This document shows, one piece after another, positions 36,178 through 44,958 of a DNA stretch of 64,000 bases. The position numbers and the translations under genes were made by a program. Each line of letters begins with the position of its first letter. Position 1 is the stretch's first letter. A model generated the notes under the pieces. That model ran no database searches, was not told the origin of the DNA, and worked only from the letters and a program-made list of their open reading frames with translations. The stretch comes from Bdellovibrio sp. (GTDB taxonomy: Bacteria > Bdellovibrionota > Bdellovibrionia > Bdellovibrionales > Bdellovibrionaceae), in contig JACMRL010000004.1 in NCBI GenBank assembly GCA_014376435.1, forward strand, positions 186,001-250,000. Reading direction: 5' to 3'.

Positions 36178-36348
36178 TTCCAAATTTCTACCTGTTTTCA
36201 TAGCTAATCCGGATTCTAAAAGGCCCATTCGGCCCTCACCCCCCTGTTCGCTTATAACTTGGGCTTACGCTGTGCATATTCTTCGTGCAAATCAGATTAC
36301 CTGATTGACTCATTGGGCACCCAAAAGCAAAACAAAGAAGGAGGGTAT

Positions 36349-36807
36349 ATGTCTGGAGTAAATAAAGTCATTATCGTAGGTCGTTTAGGTCAAGATCCTG
36401 AAGTGAAAGCCGTTGGCCAAGGCGCTACTGTTACACGTTTAAACGTTGCTACAAGCGAAACTTGGGTTAAAGACGGACAAAAGCAGGAAAAGACTGAATG
36501 GCACCGTATCGTAGTATGGGGCAAGCTTGCGGAGATCTGCGGAAAGTACTTAGCGAAAGGTCGCCAAGTTTACGTAGAAGGAAGATTGCAAACTCGTTCA
36601 TGGGAAGATAACGGTCAGAAAAAATATTCGACTGAAATCGTTGCGACCACAGTTCAATTCTTAGGTTCAGCAAATAACGAAACTTCAGCGGGTGCAAGTA
36701 CCGGAAATTCTTCAATGAATCAATCTGCGGGCGGAGCTGGTGATTTCAACTTTGCAGACTTTGGTCCAGAACCCGCTTTTAACCAAAGCGAAGATATTCC
36801 ATTTTAG
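36349..36807 (+). CDS. ssb: Single-stranded DNA-binding protein
   Basis: The start is ATG 36349, with GGAGG nine bases upstream; the open frame further upstream is unlikely to be coding. The 152-residue protein has an OB fold ([67 protein letters not shown]), a Gly/Ser/Asn-rich linker, and the acidic tip ending DIPF that recruits partner proteins. It protects ssDNA during replication and repair. About 170 bases separate it from gspN. Confidence 0.97.
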   Translation: MSGVNKVIIVGRLGQDPEVKAVGQGATVTRLNVATSETWVKDGQKQEKTEWHRIVVWGKLAEICGKYLAKGRQVYVEGRLQTRSWEDNGQKKYSTEIVATTVQFLGSANNETSAGASTGNSSMNQSAGGAGDFNFADFGPEPAFNQSEDIPF

Positions 36808-36832
36808 TCCCTGTTAATAAAAATTTGTATTA

Positions 36833-36873
36833 AAAAGGCCTTTTGTCTATGGACGAAAGGCCTTTTCTTTTTT
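36833..36873 (+). terminator. Rho-independent terminator after ssb
   Basis: An inverted repeat AAAGGCCTTTT...GAAAGGCCTTTT with a loop of about ten bases is followed by CTTTTTTT. It lies 25 bases after the ssb stop. Confidence 0.85.
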
Positions 36874-36897
36874 TATAAAGCTCTACACAATAAGTAT

Positions 36898-37206
36898 ATG
36901 AAATTTATTTATCTCGCACGTCTAGTCTGCATGTTTATCTCATTAACGAATTGTACAATTTACCGCTCGCCCGACCGCAAAGACTTTGAATCAGAATCTT
37001 CACAATTTCGCACCCAAAATTTAGTTTCAATTGGCTGTTCGGGCCAAACAATGCGCTTGCAAGCTTCGGCCACCCGCCTGGTAACTATATTGCCGAATAA
37101 TCAAACTAACGAATCTGAATTTTTATGGGAATACCGTATTCAAGATAAGTCGTATTTTGAAAGTGATAATTTTAAAGGAGCTTATTGTGTTTTTGAAAAC
37201 AATTAA
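36898..37206 (+). CDS. Small putative lipoprotein
   Basis: This 102-residue protein has a hydrophobic N-terminus ending in SLTNC, a plausible lipobox with Cys19. The mature part has two further cysteines (IGCSG and AYCVF) that could form a disulfide. No family is recognised. Its last 20 bases overlap the next gene, whose ribosome site lies inside it, so the pair is likely coupled. Confidence 0.55.
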   Translation: MKFIYLARLVCMFISLTNCTIYRSPDRKDFESESSQFRTQNLVSIGCSGQTMRLQASATRLVTILPNNQTNESEFLWEYRIQDKSYFESDNFKGAYCVFENN

Positions 37207-38104
37207 ATTTTCATTGGTCATCAGTTCTTTACTAGCCGTGACCCAGGCGCAAGCCGCTCGAGTTATTCAATCCAAAAATAATAAAGTCATGATTGAACTT
37301 GATGGTGCTCAGGTTTCGATTGGCCAAGATTTATTTTTACTAAATGCGCAGAATAAAAAAGTCGGCCTCATTAAAATTTTACAAATTAAAAATGATAAAG
37401 CGGTAGCCTCTTTGACGAAGGGGAAGTCTGATGGAACTGAAACTGTACAAATTAGCACGGCACCTTCTGCCGCCGTATCTCCAATTCAGGCCGCCACTAT
37501 TCCCACTGTTAAACCCAGCGCTCAAAATGTGAAACCTTTCTACCGAGCCGAAACTAAAAAAGCCAGCATCGTACTGAGTATGATGAGTAATTCGATGACC
37601 ACTAAACAGGCCGATGCGACAATGCCTACACCTAACGTAGAAGACGTGGCCATGAAGGGCGCAACTTTCGGAATCACGGGGGCCCTCGATTGGCCCATTG
37701 TGAATAAATTTTCGTTGCGGGGAACGGCTGGCTATGAACCCTTTAAAGCAACGGGTACTGCAAAATTTAAATCTTGCGATAATTTGCAATCTTTCGATTG
37801 TACGGCTGATATCACGTATCTTTCGGGGGGTGGGTATATTCGTTACGATTTCACCAAAGAGCATATTTTATTTTGGACCGCATTGGGCGCGACGCTCAAA
37901 TATCCAGTTAGTAAAAACACCACAGCGTTAAAGATGGAAGATATTAAGTTAACGATGACTTACGGTGGAGCTTTAGGTTTAGATTATTTTGTGAATCTGA
38001 AATATTTTGTGCCCGTTTCACTTGAATACCAAGCATTTTTAAAATCTGACACCGTCGATGCAAATATCATTATTTTGCGCGCGGGTTTTGGAATGGCTTT
38101 ATAA
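37187..38104 (+). CDS. Exported protein with beta-barrel-like C-terminal half
   Basis: The GTG start at 37187 has AAAGGAG six bases upstream; a more upstream ATG at 37157 lacks one. The 305-residue protein has a signal peptide (cleavage near AQA-ARV), a short N-terminal domain of alternating strands (MIELDGAQVSIGQDLFLLN), and a Ser/Pro/Thr linker. The C-terminal region from about residue 120 has repeated amphipathic strands (FGITGALDWP, FSLRGTAGYE, YLSGGGYIRYDF, ILFWTALGATLKYP, LRAGFGMAL), typical of a small outer-membrane barrel. Function is unknown. Confidence 0.6.
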   Translation: MFLKTIKFSLVISSLLAVTQAQAARVIQSKNNKVMIELDGAQVSIGQDLFLLNAQNKKVGLIKILQIKNDKAVASLTKGKSDGTETVQISTAPSAAVSPIQAATIPTVKPSAQNVKPFYRAETKKASIVLSMMSNSMTTKQADATMPTPNVEDVAMKGATFGITGALDWPIVNKFSLRGTAGYEPFKATGTAKFKSCDNLQSFDCTADITYLSGGGYIRYDFTKEHILFWTALGATLKYPVSKNTTALKMEDIKLTMTYGGALGLDYFVNLKYFVPVSLEYQAFLKSDTVDANIIILRAGFGMAL

Positions 38105-38116
38105 TTTACGCATTGC

Positions 38117-40333
38117 TTAACCCATGACACGCTGAACGTCGATAATACCTTTAATTTTTTGTAAGGCCAATATCGCCGCCGAAAGTTGTGCAATATCACG
38201 GACCGCAATTTCAAATTGGCAAATCGCTTTTTTATCCCGGGTCGTGCGAATCTGCGCTGATTCAATATTAATTCCTTGAACCGCAAAAGACTCTGACATG
38301 AGTTTTAATAATCCCGGAACGTCTTGGCCGATCACTTCTAAACGTACGAGACGCTCTTGTCCGGCGCTGGCTGTTTTTGAAGTCCATGCCACATCAACCC
38401 GGCGCATTTGATCATTTTCAAAAACTTTTTGACAGTCAGATCGGTGAATAATGATCCCTTTACCACGACTGATAAAACCCGTGATCGGATCACCCGGAAT
38501 CGGACCGCAGCATTTCGCAAAATGTACCAGCACGTCATCCATACCATCGACGCTAACTAATGAATTAGATTTTTTAAGTTTGGCCTTGGCCGAGCGGATA
38601 ACTTTTTCCATAAAGGTCGAAGTTTCATCTTTTTCCGCATCTTTCTGAATAGCTTCTGGACTTAAATTATCAATCAGGTGCTTAGCTTCAAATTTTCCGT
38701 AACCGACGCGAGCATAAAGTTCTTCCACATCGCCGATTCCACTTTCCGACATATACTTTTCAAATTCAGGGCCTTTTAGATATTTCACGGCCGCCATACC
38801 AAATTTTCTAAATTCTTTTTCAACAATCTCTTTACCCATGACGATCGAATTTTTACGCTGCTCTTCTTTAACAAATTGACGAATTTTTGAAATAGCCTTA
38901 TTTGTTACGACAAACTTCAGCCAATCTTTCGAGGGCGTTTGCGTTTTTAAAGTAACGATTTCAACGCGGTCACCATTTGATAATTTATGTTTAAGTGGAA
39001 CCATCTTCCCGTTCACGCGAGCGCCCGTACACATATTACCTAAATTCGTGTGAATCATGTAAGCTAAATCAACCGGCGTGGCCCCGTCGGGAAGCTCAAC
39101 CACGTCACCCTTCGGCGTAAATACGTAAACCTCATTTTCAACTAAGCCGGTTTTAATTTTATCTAAAAATTCATCGGCAGCGCCGCCCTGCTGATTAAGT
39201 GAAACCAGTTCGCGCATCCAGTTAGTCTGCATCAGCTCATCCACTTTTAATTTTCCGCGCTCTTTATAATTCCAATGAGCCGCGATCCCTTTTTCGGCAA
39301 TTAAATGCATTTCTTCCGTGCGAATTTGAATCTCGATCCGGTCGCCACCGGGACCAATTACCGTCGTATGCAGTGAACGGTAATTGTTTGATTTCGGCAT
39401 CGCAATAAAATCTTTAAAACGACCCGGAATTGGTTTCCAGATAGAATGAATATAACCCAGCATCTCGTAACATTCGGTAATGCTACCGACTAAAATACGA
39501 AACGCTAAAACATCGTAAATTTGATCGTAAGATAAATTTCGCGAAGTCATTTTACGATAGATTGACCAAAGATGTTTTGATCTACCGTAAATTTTAAAAG
39601 TTTTAATATTTGTTTTAGTTATTAAATCGCTAACGCTTTTACGAACTTCACCGATATATTTTTCAGTCTCGTTTTCATTCTTTTTAATCACCTGAACTAA
39701 TTCGTAAAACTTGTCCGGACGTGAATAACGAAATGCTAAATCTTCTAATTCAACTTTTAATGAGCTGATACCGATGCGACCCGCTAATGCGCAGTAAATT
39801 TCTAAAGTCTCTTCCGCGATACGTACTTGTTTTTCGTAAGGCATATGATTGAGCGTGCGCATATTGTGTAAACGATCTGCTAGCTTGACTAAAACCACGC
39901 GCACATCTTTACCCATGGCGATTATCATCTTACGAATATTTTCGCCTTGCTTTTCAAAACTATTTCTAAAATTCATCTGCCCGATTTTAGTAACGCCGTC
40001 CACTAAGGCCGCTACGGTATCGCCAAACTCACGCTTTACATCATCTAAAGTAGCTAGAGTATCTTCGACTGTATCATGCAATAAGCCTGTCACGATCGTA
40101 TCAATATCTAGGCGCAGATCTGCTAAGATTCCCGCCACGTTCAATGGATGAGAAATATAAGGCTCGCCGGAACGACGCATTTGCCCTTCGTGATATTTTT
40201 CTGAAAATGTATAAGCACGTTGAACAATTTCAATGGGAGCATTGGGATGATACGCGCGAATTTTTTCACAAAGCTCTTGGACAGTGGTAATTGGCTTTTG
40301 TGGTAAACGGTCGTCTATGGAGATCTCAAGCAT
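38117..40333 (-). CDS. relA/spoT: Bifunctional (p)ppGpp synthetase/hydrolase RelA/SpoT
   Basis: The 738-residue protein is full length. The N-terminal HD hydrolase domain keeps SHPLNVAGIL, the HDTVEDT motif and LADRLHNMRTL. The synthetase domain has YDVLAFRILV-type and GRFKDFIAMPKSNNYRSLHTTVIG sequences. TGS (VYVFTPKGDVVELPDGATPVDLAY) and C-terminal ACT domains follow. It makes and degrades (p)ppGpp in the stringent response. No Shine-Dalgarno sequence is visible; a TATAAA lies seven bases before the ATG, just downstream of the rpoZ terminator. Confidence 0.96.
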   Translation of the reverse strand: MLEISIDDRLPQKPITTVQELCEKIRAYHPNAPIEIVQRAYTFSEKYHEGQMRRSGEPYISHPLNVAGILADLRLDIDTIVTGLLHDTVEDTLATLDDVKREFGDTVAALVDGVTKIGQMNFRNSFEKQGENIRKMIIAMGKDVRVVLVKLADRLHNMRTLNHMPYEKQVRIAEETLEIYCALAGRIGISSLKVELEDLAFRYSRPDKFYELVQVIKKNENETEKYIGEVRKSVSDLITKTNIKTFKIYGRSKHLWSIYRKMTSRNLSYDQIYDVLAFRILVGSITECYEMLGYIHSIWKPIPGRFKDFIAMPKSNNYRSLHTTVIGPGGDRIEIQIRTEEMHLIAEKGIAAHWNYKERGKLKVDELMQTNWMRELVSLNQQGGAADEFLDKIKTGLVENEVYVFTPKGDVVELPDGATPVDLAYMIHTNLGNMCTGARVNGKMVPLKHKLSNGDRVEIVTLKTQTPSKDWLKFVVTNKAISKIRQFVKEEQRKNSIVMGKEIVEKEFRKFGMAAVKYLKGPEFEKYMSESGIGDVEELYARVGYGKFEAKHLIDNLSPEAIQKDAEKDETSTFMEKVIRSAKAKLKKSNSLVSVDGMDDVLVHFAKCCGPIPGDPITGFISRGKGIIIHRSDCQKVFENDQMRRVDVAWTSKTASAGQERLVRLEVIGQDVPGLLKLMSESFAVQGINIESAQIRTTRDKKAICQFEIAVRDIAQLSAAILALQKIKGIIDVQRVMG

Positions 40334-40340
40334 GTTTTAT

Positions 40341-40346
40341 TTTATA
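40341..40346 (-). promoter_or_regulatory. Candidate -10 box for relA/spoT, leaderless position
   Basis: TATAAA on the minus strand ends seven bases before the ATG at 40333. A poor -35 candidate (CTTAAA, 16 bases upstream) falls inside the terminator hairpin of rpoZ, so this is tentative. Confidence 0.3.
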
Positions 40347-40350
40347 ATAA

Positions 40351-40377
40351 AAAAACCCGCTATTTAAGCGGGTTTTT
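40351..40377 (-). terminator. Rho-independent terminator after rpoZ
   Basis: An 11-bp stem (AAAAACCCGCT paired with AGCGGGTTTTT) and a five-base loop are followed on the minus strand by a T-run. It would end the transcript of yicC-gmk-rpoZ and lies 18 bases upstream of the relA/spoT start. Confidence 0.85.
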
Positions 40378-40437
40378 CATTTCGACCTAAATAATCCCAA
40401 TTTTGGGACTATAGGTTAGTTAATTTGATTTGAATGA

Positions 40438-40677
40438 TTACTTATTAAGGTCGCTTAACATGTCTTTCATTGCCGTTTGATGGTCGATTTTAGACTCAAA
40501 GCCTACGTTACCGATTGCAACTTCACGTAAAGAATTGACGATATATTTATTGTTCTTCGTTGCCACAGTGCAGTCGCTGCCTTTTAAAAGCTGTTTTGCG
40601 CGCTTAGCTACAAGTAAAACAAGTGCGAAACGGTTAGGAACTTTATCCATGCAATCTTCAACTGTTACACGAGCCAC
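40438..40677 (-). CDS. rpoZ: RNA polymerase omega subunit
   Basis: The 79-residue protein starts MARVTVEDCMDKVPNRFAL and continues LVLLVAKRAKQLLKG, the conserved RpoZ core. It helps assemble RNA polymerase around beta-prime. The GTG start has GAGG six bases upstream. It lies between gmk and relA/spoT, an order found in many proteobacteria-like genomes. Confidence 0.95.
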   Translation of the reverse strand: MARVTVEDCMDKVPNRFALVLLVAKRAKQLLKGSDCTVATKNNKYIVNSLREVAIGNVGFESKIDHQTAMKDMLSDLNK

Positions 40678-40767
40678 AATGAACCTCTTTTGTCTGTTGG
40701 TGGGAAAGCCTTCCGGCTGATCCTTGAACGGGTCAATAAAACCGATAGCAAGAGTCCAAGTCTAGCT

Positions 40768-41325
40768 CTAACCTATCCAATTCTCAACTATTTTCTTAAA
40801 TTCCGTGTAGGAACGCTCAAAATCGTCATTAACGATACGAACGTCAAATTCTGAGGCTTTAGCCATCTCTTTTTCGGCGTTAGCCATACGCACATCCAAA
40901 TCTGGAGGTGGAGCTCCGTCGCGCTTGATAACGCGTCGCTTAAGCTCTTCGATGGAAGGAGGAAGAATGAAAACGGTTTTTGCGTCGGGAAATTTACTTT
41001 TAAAAGTAACCACGCCTTGGATATCGATATCCATGATCACAACTTTATCTTTAGCCCACGCCAATTGAACTTGTTCGTAAGATGTCCCGTAAAAATTGGT
41101 ATGAACTTGGGCCCATTCGATAAAAAAATCTTCGCCAACTTTTTTATCAAATTCGTCTTTAGGAATAAAAAAGTAAGGCTTGCCTTGGCTTTCGTGATGG
41201 CGCATCGCCCGGGTTGTGTAAGTTATAATGTCATGCAAGCGCGCGTCTTCAGCGGCGATTCTTTCTACAAAACTACTTTTACCGGCGCCGCTGGGGGCCG
41301 CCACAATAATCATCTTCGTCTTCAT
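40768..41325 (-). CDS. gmk: Guanylate kinase
   Basis: The protein is 185 residues with P-loop IIVAAPSGAGKSSFVERI near the N-terminus, the GMP-binding TRAMRHHESQGKPYFFI region and the VFILPPSIEELKRRVIKR lid segment. It phosphorylates GMP to GDP using ATP. Its ATG overlaps the yicC stop by four bases. Confidence 0.96.
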   Translation of the reverse strand: MKTKMIIVAAPSGAGKSSFVERIAAEDARLHDIITYTTRAMRHHESQGKPYFFIPKDEFDKKVGEDFFIEWAQVHTNFYGTSYEQVQLAWAKDKVVIMDIDIQGVVTFKSKFPDAKTVFILPPSIEELKRRVIKRDGAPPPDLDVRMANAEKEMAKASEFDVRIVNDDFERSYTEFKKIVENWIG

Positions 41326-42212
41326 TCGATGTTTTGTACCTGCTCGCGCACGCGCTCAATTAAAGTTTTCGCCTCGACAACGGCTTCGGTAATTCCTGCG
41401 ACCTGGCTTTTTGAGCCGATCGTATTCACTTCGCGCAGCAATTCTTGGGTGTAAAAATCTAGTTTCTTACCTTCGACGATGGGTAGTTCTACCAACTTAT
41501 CGAAATTTTTCAAATGCTCAGTGAGGCGTGTCAGTTCTTCGTTAATGTCCGCTTTTTCAAGCTGAATCACGATTTCTTGCGAAATTCTTTGCGGATCCAT
41601 CGTCTGACCAGCCACTTCTTTAGGAAGTCGGGATTTAACTTTAGACTCAAAACGCTCAAGTAATATTTTATTCGCTTCTTCGCGTAGCTTGGATACTTTT
41701 TGAATATGCCTCTGCAAATCTTTTAAGTTCTTTTGCAAATCTTTTTTCAAAGCTCCACCCTCGCGAATGCGCTCGGAATCAAACTTTTTTAAAGCGGCAT
41801 CGAATGTTTTTTTAAGTAAGCTAATTTCTTGCGGATGAATCGCTTCCGCTTCTTCCATTTGCACGATGTCGGGTTGTTTGGCGATTTGATCAAAACGAAC
41901 TGCTTCAGAAATTTTTAAATCCGTTGAAAGTTTTTTAAACGCTCTCATGTATTCTTGCGCAAGTTTGGTATTGATCACAATTTTGCCCGGAACCGCCGTA
42001 GTTTTTAATTTACGTGAAATATAAATATCAACCGTGCCTCGTAAAGCAGTGCTGCCTAATTTTTTCTTAAGTTCACTCTCGTAAGCAAAATAGATTCGCG
42101 GTAAATGAAAGCGCGTTTCTAAAAAGCGGCCATTTACAGCGCGTAAACTGACTTCGATAGTTAATTCATTGTTCTGAGTCCTAAAAACGCCGAAACCGGT
42201 CATACTTTTCAT
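41322..42212 (-). CDS. yicC: YicC family endoribonuclease
   Basis: This 296-residue protein begins MKSMTGFG and continues with SLRAVNGRFLE, the family signature. The C-terminal half has the DUF1732 segment TMDPQRISQEIVIQLEKADINEELTRL and FYTQELLREVNTIGSK. YicC proteins have been characterised as endoribonucleases acting on RNA. It is coupled to gmk by a four-base overlap, a common pairing. Confidence 0.93.
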   Translation of the reverse strand: MKSMTGFGVFRTQNNELTIEVSLRAVNGRFLETRFHLPRIYFAYESELKKKLGSTALRGTVDIYISRKLKTTAVPGKIVINTKLAQEYMRAFKKLSTDLKISEAVRFDQIAKQPDIVQMEEAEAIHPQEISLLKKTFDAALKKFDSERIREGGALKKDLQKNLKDLQRHIQKVSKLREEANKILLERFESKVKSRLPKEVAGQTMDPQRISQEIVIQLEKADINEELTRLTEHLKNFDKLVELPIVEGKKLDFYTQELLREVNTIGSKSQVAGITEAVVEAKTLIERVREQVQNIE

Positions 42213-42245
42213 ATTCTACATTATCACTTTCTCGCGCTTCGGCGG

Positions 42246-43232
42246 TCAATCATCCATCAAAAATTGGTCAAGTTTTTGGCCCACTAAATTCAGCGAATCC
42301 GCCGACGAGTCGGACCAAAGTATAGATGCGTCCCGCTTAAACCACGTCTTCTGTTTCTTAATCAACTTCATCGTACTTTGCTCGATGGCTTCTTCGAGCC
42401 ATTCGCGAGAAAGATCATTTTTAATATATTCAACACATTCTTTAAAGCCAACGCTTGATAGCGGAGCCCAATGACCAAATCCTTGTTTTAAAAAATGATT
42501 TGTCTCATCAATCATTCCGTTTGCAATCATTTGCTTGGTTCGATGTTTTACCCGTGCTAGAAAAATTTCCTTTTCAAATGAAAAACCTATTTTAATATAA
42601 GGTAACTTTAAGCCATTTTTGTTTTCCACCGGCTGATTTTTTAATTTTGATGGAATTTTACCGGTATGACGTAAAATTTCAAGCGCCCTCACAAGACGGT
42701 AATGATCGTTTAAGTGAATTTTTGTGTCGGGATCTTTCTGTTTTAATTCGGTGTAGAGTTTTTCTGGGCCGAACTCAGCTAATTCATTTTCAATTTCTTC
42801 ACGGAATTTTTCCTCAATGGGTTCAACATCAAACATGCCCTTTTCTAAAGCCTGAATGTAAAAACCAGTTCCACCGACGACAAATAAAGGAAATTGAATA
42901 TCTGTTTTAAGTAATTCGTAAAAATCAGTAATATACCGACCCGCCGTCATTTCAGCCGGCGCAAAGACGTATGAATATAAATAATGTGGAACGATTTTTT
43001 TTTCAGCTTCGCTAGGCGCAGCAGAGCCCACATCCAAACCACGATAAAACTGCACGCTATCGATGTTAACGATGCTTCCGTGATATTTGATGGCTTGCTG
43101 GAGCGCCCACGCACTTTTTCCAACGGCAGTTGGTCCAACGACAAAAATAACTTTTTGTGTGGGCTTAGTTGATGCGGCCAAAAAGTTTTTCCAATTCTGT
43201 AAAAGACTTTTCAACCGAAACCGGTCGGCCAT
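42246..43232 (-). CDS. miaA: tRNA dimethylallyltransferase
   Basis: It has P-loop KVIFVVGPTAVGKS, the NIDSVQFYRGLDVGSAAPS substrate region, FVVGGTGFYIQAL and a C-terminal KKQKTWFKRD motif. MiaA adds dimethylallyl to A37 of tRNAs reading UNN codons. The start is uncertain: ATG 43232 overlaps mutL by 68 bases, whereas TTG 43181 gives a leader length typical of MiaA and has GGAAAA upstream. Frame further upstream to 43346 is inside mutL and unlikely. Confidence 0.93.
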   Translation of the reverse strand: MADRFRLKSLLQNWKNFLAASTKPTQKVIFVVGPTAVGKSAWALQQAIKYHGSIVNIDSVQFYRGLDVGSAAPSEAEKKIVPHYLYSYVFAPAEMTAGRYITDFYELLKTDIQFPLFVVGGTGFYIQALEKGMFDVEPIEEKFREEIENELAEFGPEKLYTELKQKDPDTKIHLNDHYRLVRALEILRHTGKIPSKLKNQPVENKNGLKLPYIKIGFSFEKEIFLARVKHRTKQMIANGMIDETNHFLKQGFGHWAPLSSVGFKECVEYIKNDLSREWLEEAIEQSTMKLIKKQKTWFKRDASILWSDSSADSLNLVGQKLDQFLMDD

Positions 43233-44949
43233 GTGGGCAAAAACTTGATAATGAAAACTGATCCATGGCGATGAGTAATTCCTGCATTTCTTCCCGGCTA
43301 AGACTTTGGCCTGCACGCACCACCGAGTGACACGCCATCGTGGCAAATAGATCAGAAACTTTTTTCTCTATCGCAAAGCTTCCGCCGTTGTTTAATAAGT
43401 CCGTAGCCATTTTCTCGAATACACCTGGTAAACTTGAATCTTTAATTAAGTGCGGTGCGGACTTAATTCCTAATACTTGCGGTCCTAATTGTTCGATCTC
43501 AAATCCTAATTGTTCGATTTCTTTTTGAGCTTTCAATAAAATTTCGACCTTATCTTCCGATAGATCGATCGCAAGTGGGAAGAGATAATCTTGTATTTCA
43601 AATTTTTTATTTTTCCAAGATTCCATCAATTTTTCGTAAACAACGCGCTCGTGAGCCGCATGCTGATCAACAAAAACAAGGCGATCTTCTTTTTGGCAAA
43701 CAATGTAGGTTAAGTTCGCTTGCCCGATCACTTGCAAAGTACTCCAGTAAGATCCACGAATGCTGGGTGCTGACGCCGCGAACGTTTGCTCTGTAGGAGC
43801 TGCAGTCGCCGGTGTAACAATCTCATGATCGATTTTTAGGAACGATAAATCACTGATGTTGAAATTTTTGTTTTTAAATTGAGTTTGATCAAACTGGTGA
43901 TCATTAAATTTTAAATTTTCAGTCACGGCCTGAGCCGTGTAAGCGTTAACTTTCGGTTGGTACGAAGAGATCCACGGCGCTTTTTCTAAAGCATCTCGTA
44001 ATGTGGAATGTACAATTCTAAATGCTGCCGAAGCGTTTTGAAACTTGATCTGACTTTTCGTGGGATGAATATTAACGTCGATCTCGGCGGGGTCACATTC
44101 TAGCCATACGACCGCGTGCGGATATTCACCGTGCATCAGTAAACTACGATAAGCATCCATAATTGCCGTGTGAATCGCACGGTCTTGAATCCAGCGATTC
44201 TGTGCAAAAATCCAAATTTGTTTCGAAGTTTTTGCCACCTCGTGCGGCGATGAAAACACAATGTGTACCTTGAAACTTCCTTTTTCACCCACCGATTCAA
44301 AAAAAACTTTTTTCTCTAAAACATCTTGCACACGCTCCATCCGAGTTTTTTTGCGCGGTAAGAATAATTGTAATTCACCTTCGTTAACCAACTTGAATTC
44401 AACTTCGTGGTGGGCTAACGATAAAGCCTTGACCACGGTTTTAATTTGCTGGGCTTCCGAAGATTCAGATCTTAAAAACTTTAAACGTGCTGGAACATTT
44501 TCAAATAAAGATTCAATTCTTATCTCCGTGCCACGCATTTCACTACTTGGTTTAACATCTGAAATTACGCCAAAGTTAGATTCAATTTGCGAAGCTTTAT
44601 TTTCTTTTTTTTCAGAACTTTTTAAAGTAAGTTTCGATACGGCCGCAGCACTGGCCAAGGCCTCACCGCGGAAACCAAAAGTATGCAGATCCCACAGGTC
44701 CGCAGTTTTAGTAATTTTACTTGTCGCATGCCTTTGTAAAGCATGCGCTAATTCTTTTGATAAAATCCCCGCGCCATCATCAATCACGCGAACAAAACGC
44801 CCGCCGTTTGAAATCTCAACACTAATTTTGGTCGCACCTGCATCTAAGCTATTTTCGACAAGTTCTTTTATCAAATGCGCTGGGCGTTCAACCACTTCAC
44901 CGGCGGCAATTTGATTTATAATTTCTGAAGATAAAATTTGAATAGACAT
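43165..44949 (-). CDS. mutL: DNA mismatch repair protein MutL
   Basis: The 594-residue protein has the GHKL ATPase N-terminal domain (INQIAAGEVVERPAHLIKEL, SLDAGATKI, FGFRGEALASAAAV), a transducer domain to about 330, a linker, and a C-terminal dimerisation domain. The endonuclease motif DQHAAHERVVYE near residue 428 matches DQHA-x2-E-x4-E, so it is predicted to nick DNA like MutL of species without MutH. AAAGGA precedes the ATG. Confidence 0.96.
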   Translation of the reverse strand: MSIQILSSEIINQIAAGEVVERPAHLIKELVENSLDAGATKISVEISNGGRFVRVIDDGAGILSKELAHALQRHATSKITKTADLWDLHTFGFRGEALASAAAVSKLTLKSSEKKENKASQIESNFGVISDVKPSSEMRGTEIRIESLFENVPARLKFLRSESSEAQQIKTVVKALSLAHHEVEFKLVNEGELQLFLPRKKTRMERVQDVLEKKVFFESVGEKGSFKVHIVFSSPHEVAKTSKQIWIFAQNRWIQDRAIHTAIMDAYRSLLMHGEYPHAVVWLECDPAEIDVNIHPTKSQIKFQNASAAFRIVHSTLRDALEKAPWISSYQPKVNAYTAQAVTENLKFNDHQFDQTQFKNKNFNISDLSFLKIDHEIVTPATAAPTEQTFAASAPSIRGSYWSTLQVIGQANLTYIVCQKEDRLVFVDQHAAHERVVYEKLMESWKNKKFEIQDYLFPLAIDLSEDKVEILLKAQKEIEQLGFEIEQLGPQVLGIKSAPHLIKDSSLPGVFEKMATDLLNNGGSFAIEKKVSDLFATMACHSVVRAGQSLSREEMQELLIAMDQFSLSSFCPHGRPVSVEKSFTELEKLFGRIN

Positions 44950-44958
44950 AGCAATCCT

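Noticed and set aside
36259-36348. Upstream extension of the ssb reading frame
   Set aside because: GGAGG is placed correctly for ATG 36349 and the encoded extension has no homology to SSB N-termini.
44261-44914. 217-codon plus-strand open frame opposite mutL
   Set aside because: It lies entirely within the strongly conserved MutL ATPase domain and has no recognisable features.
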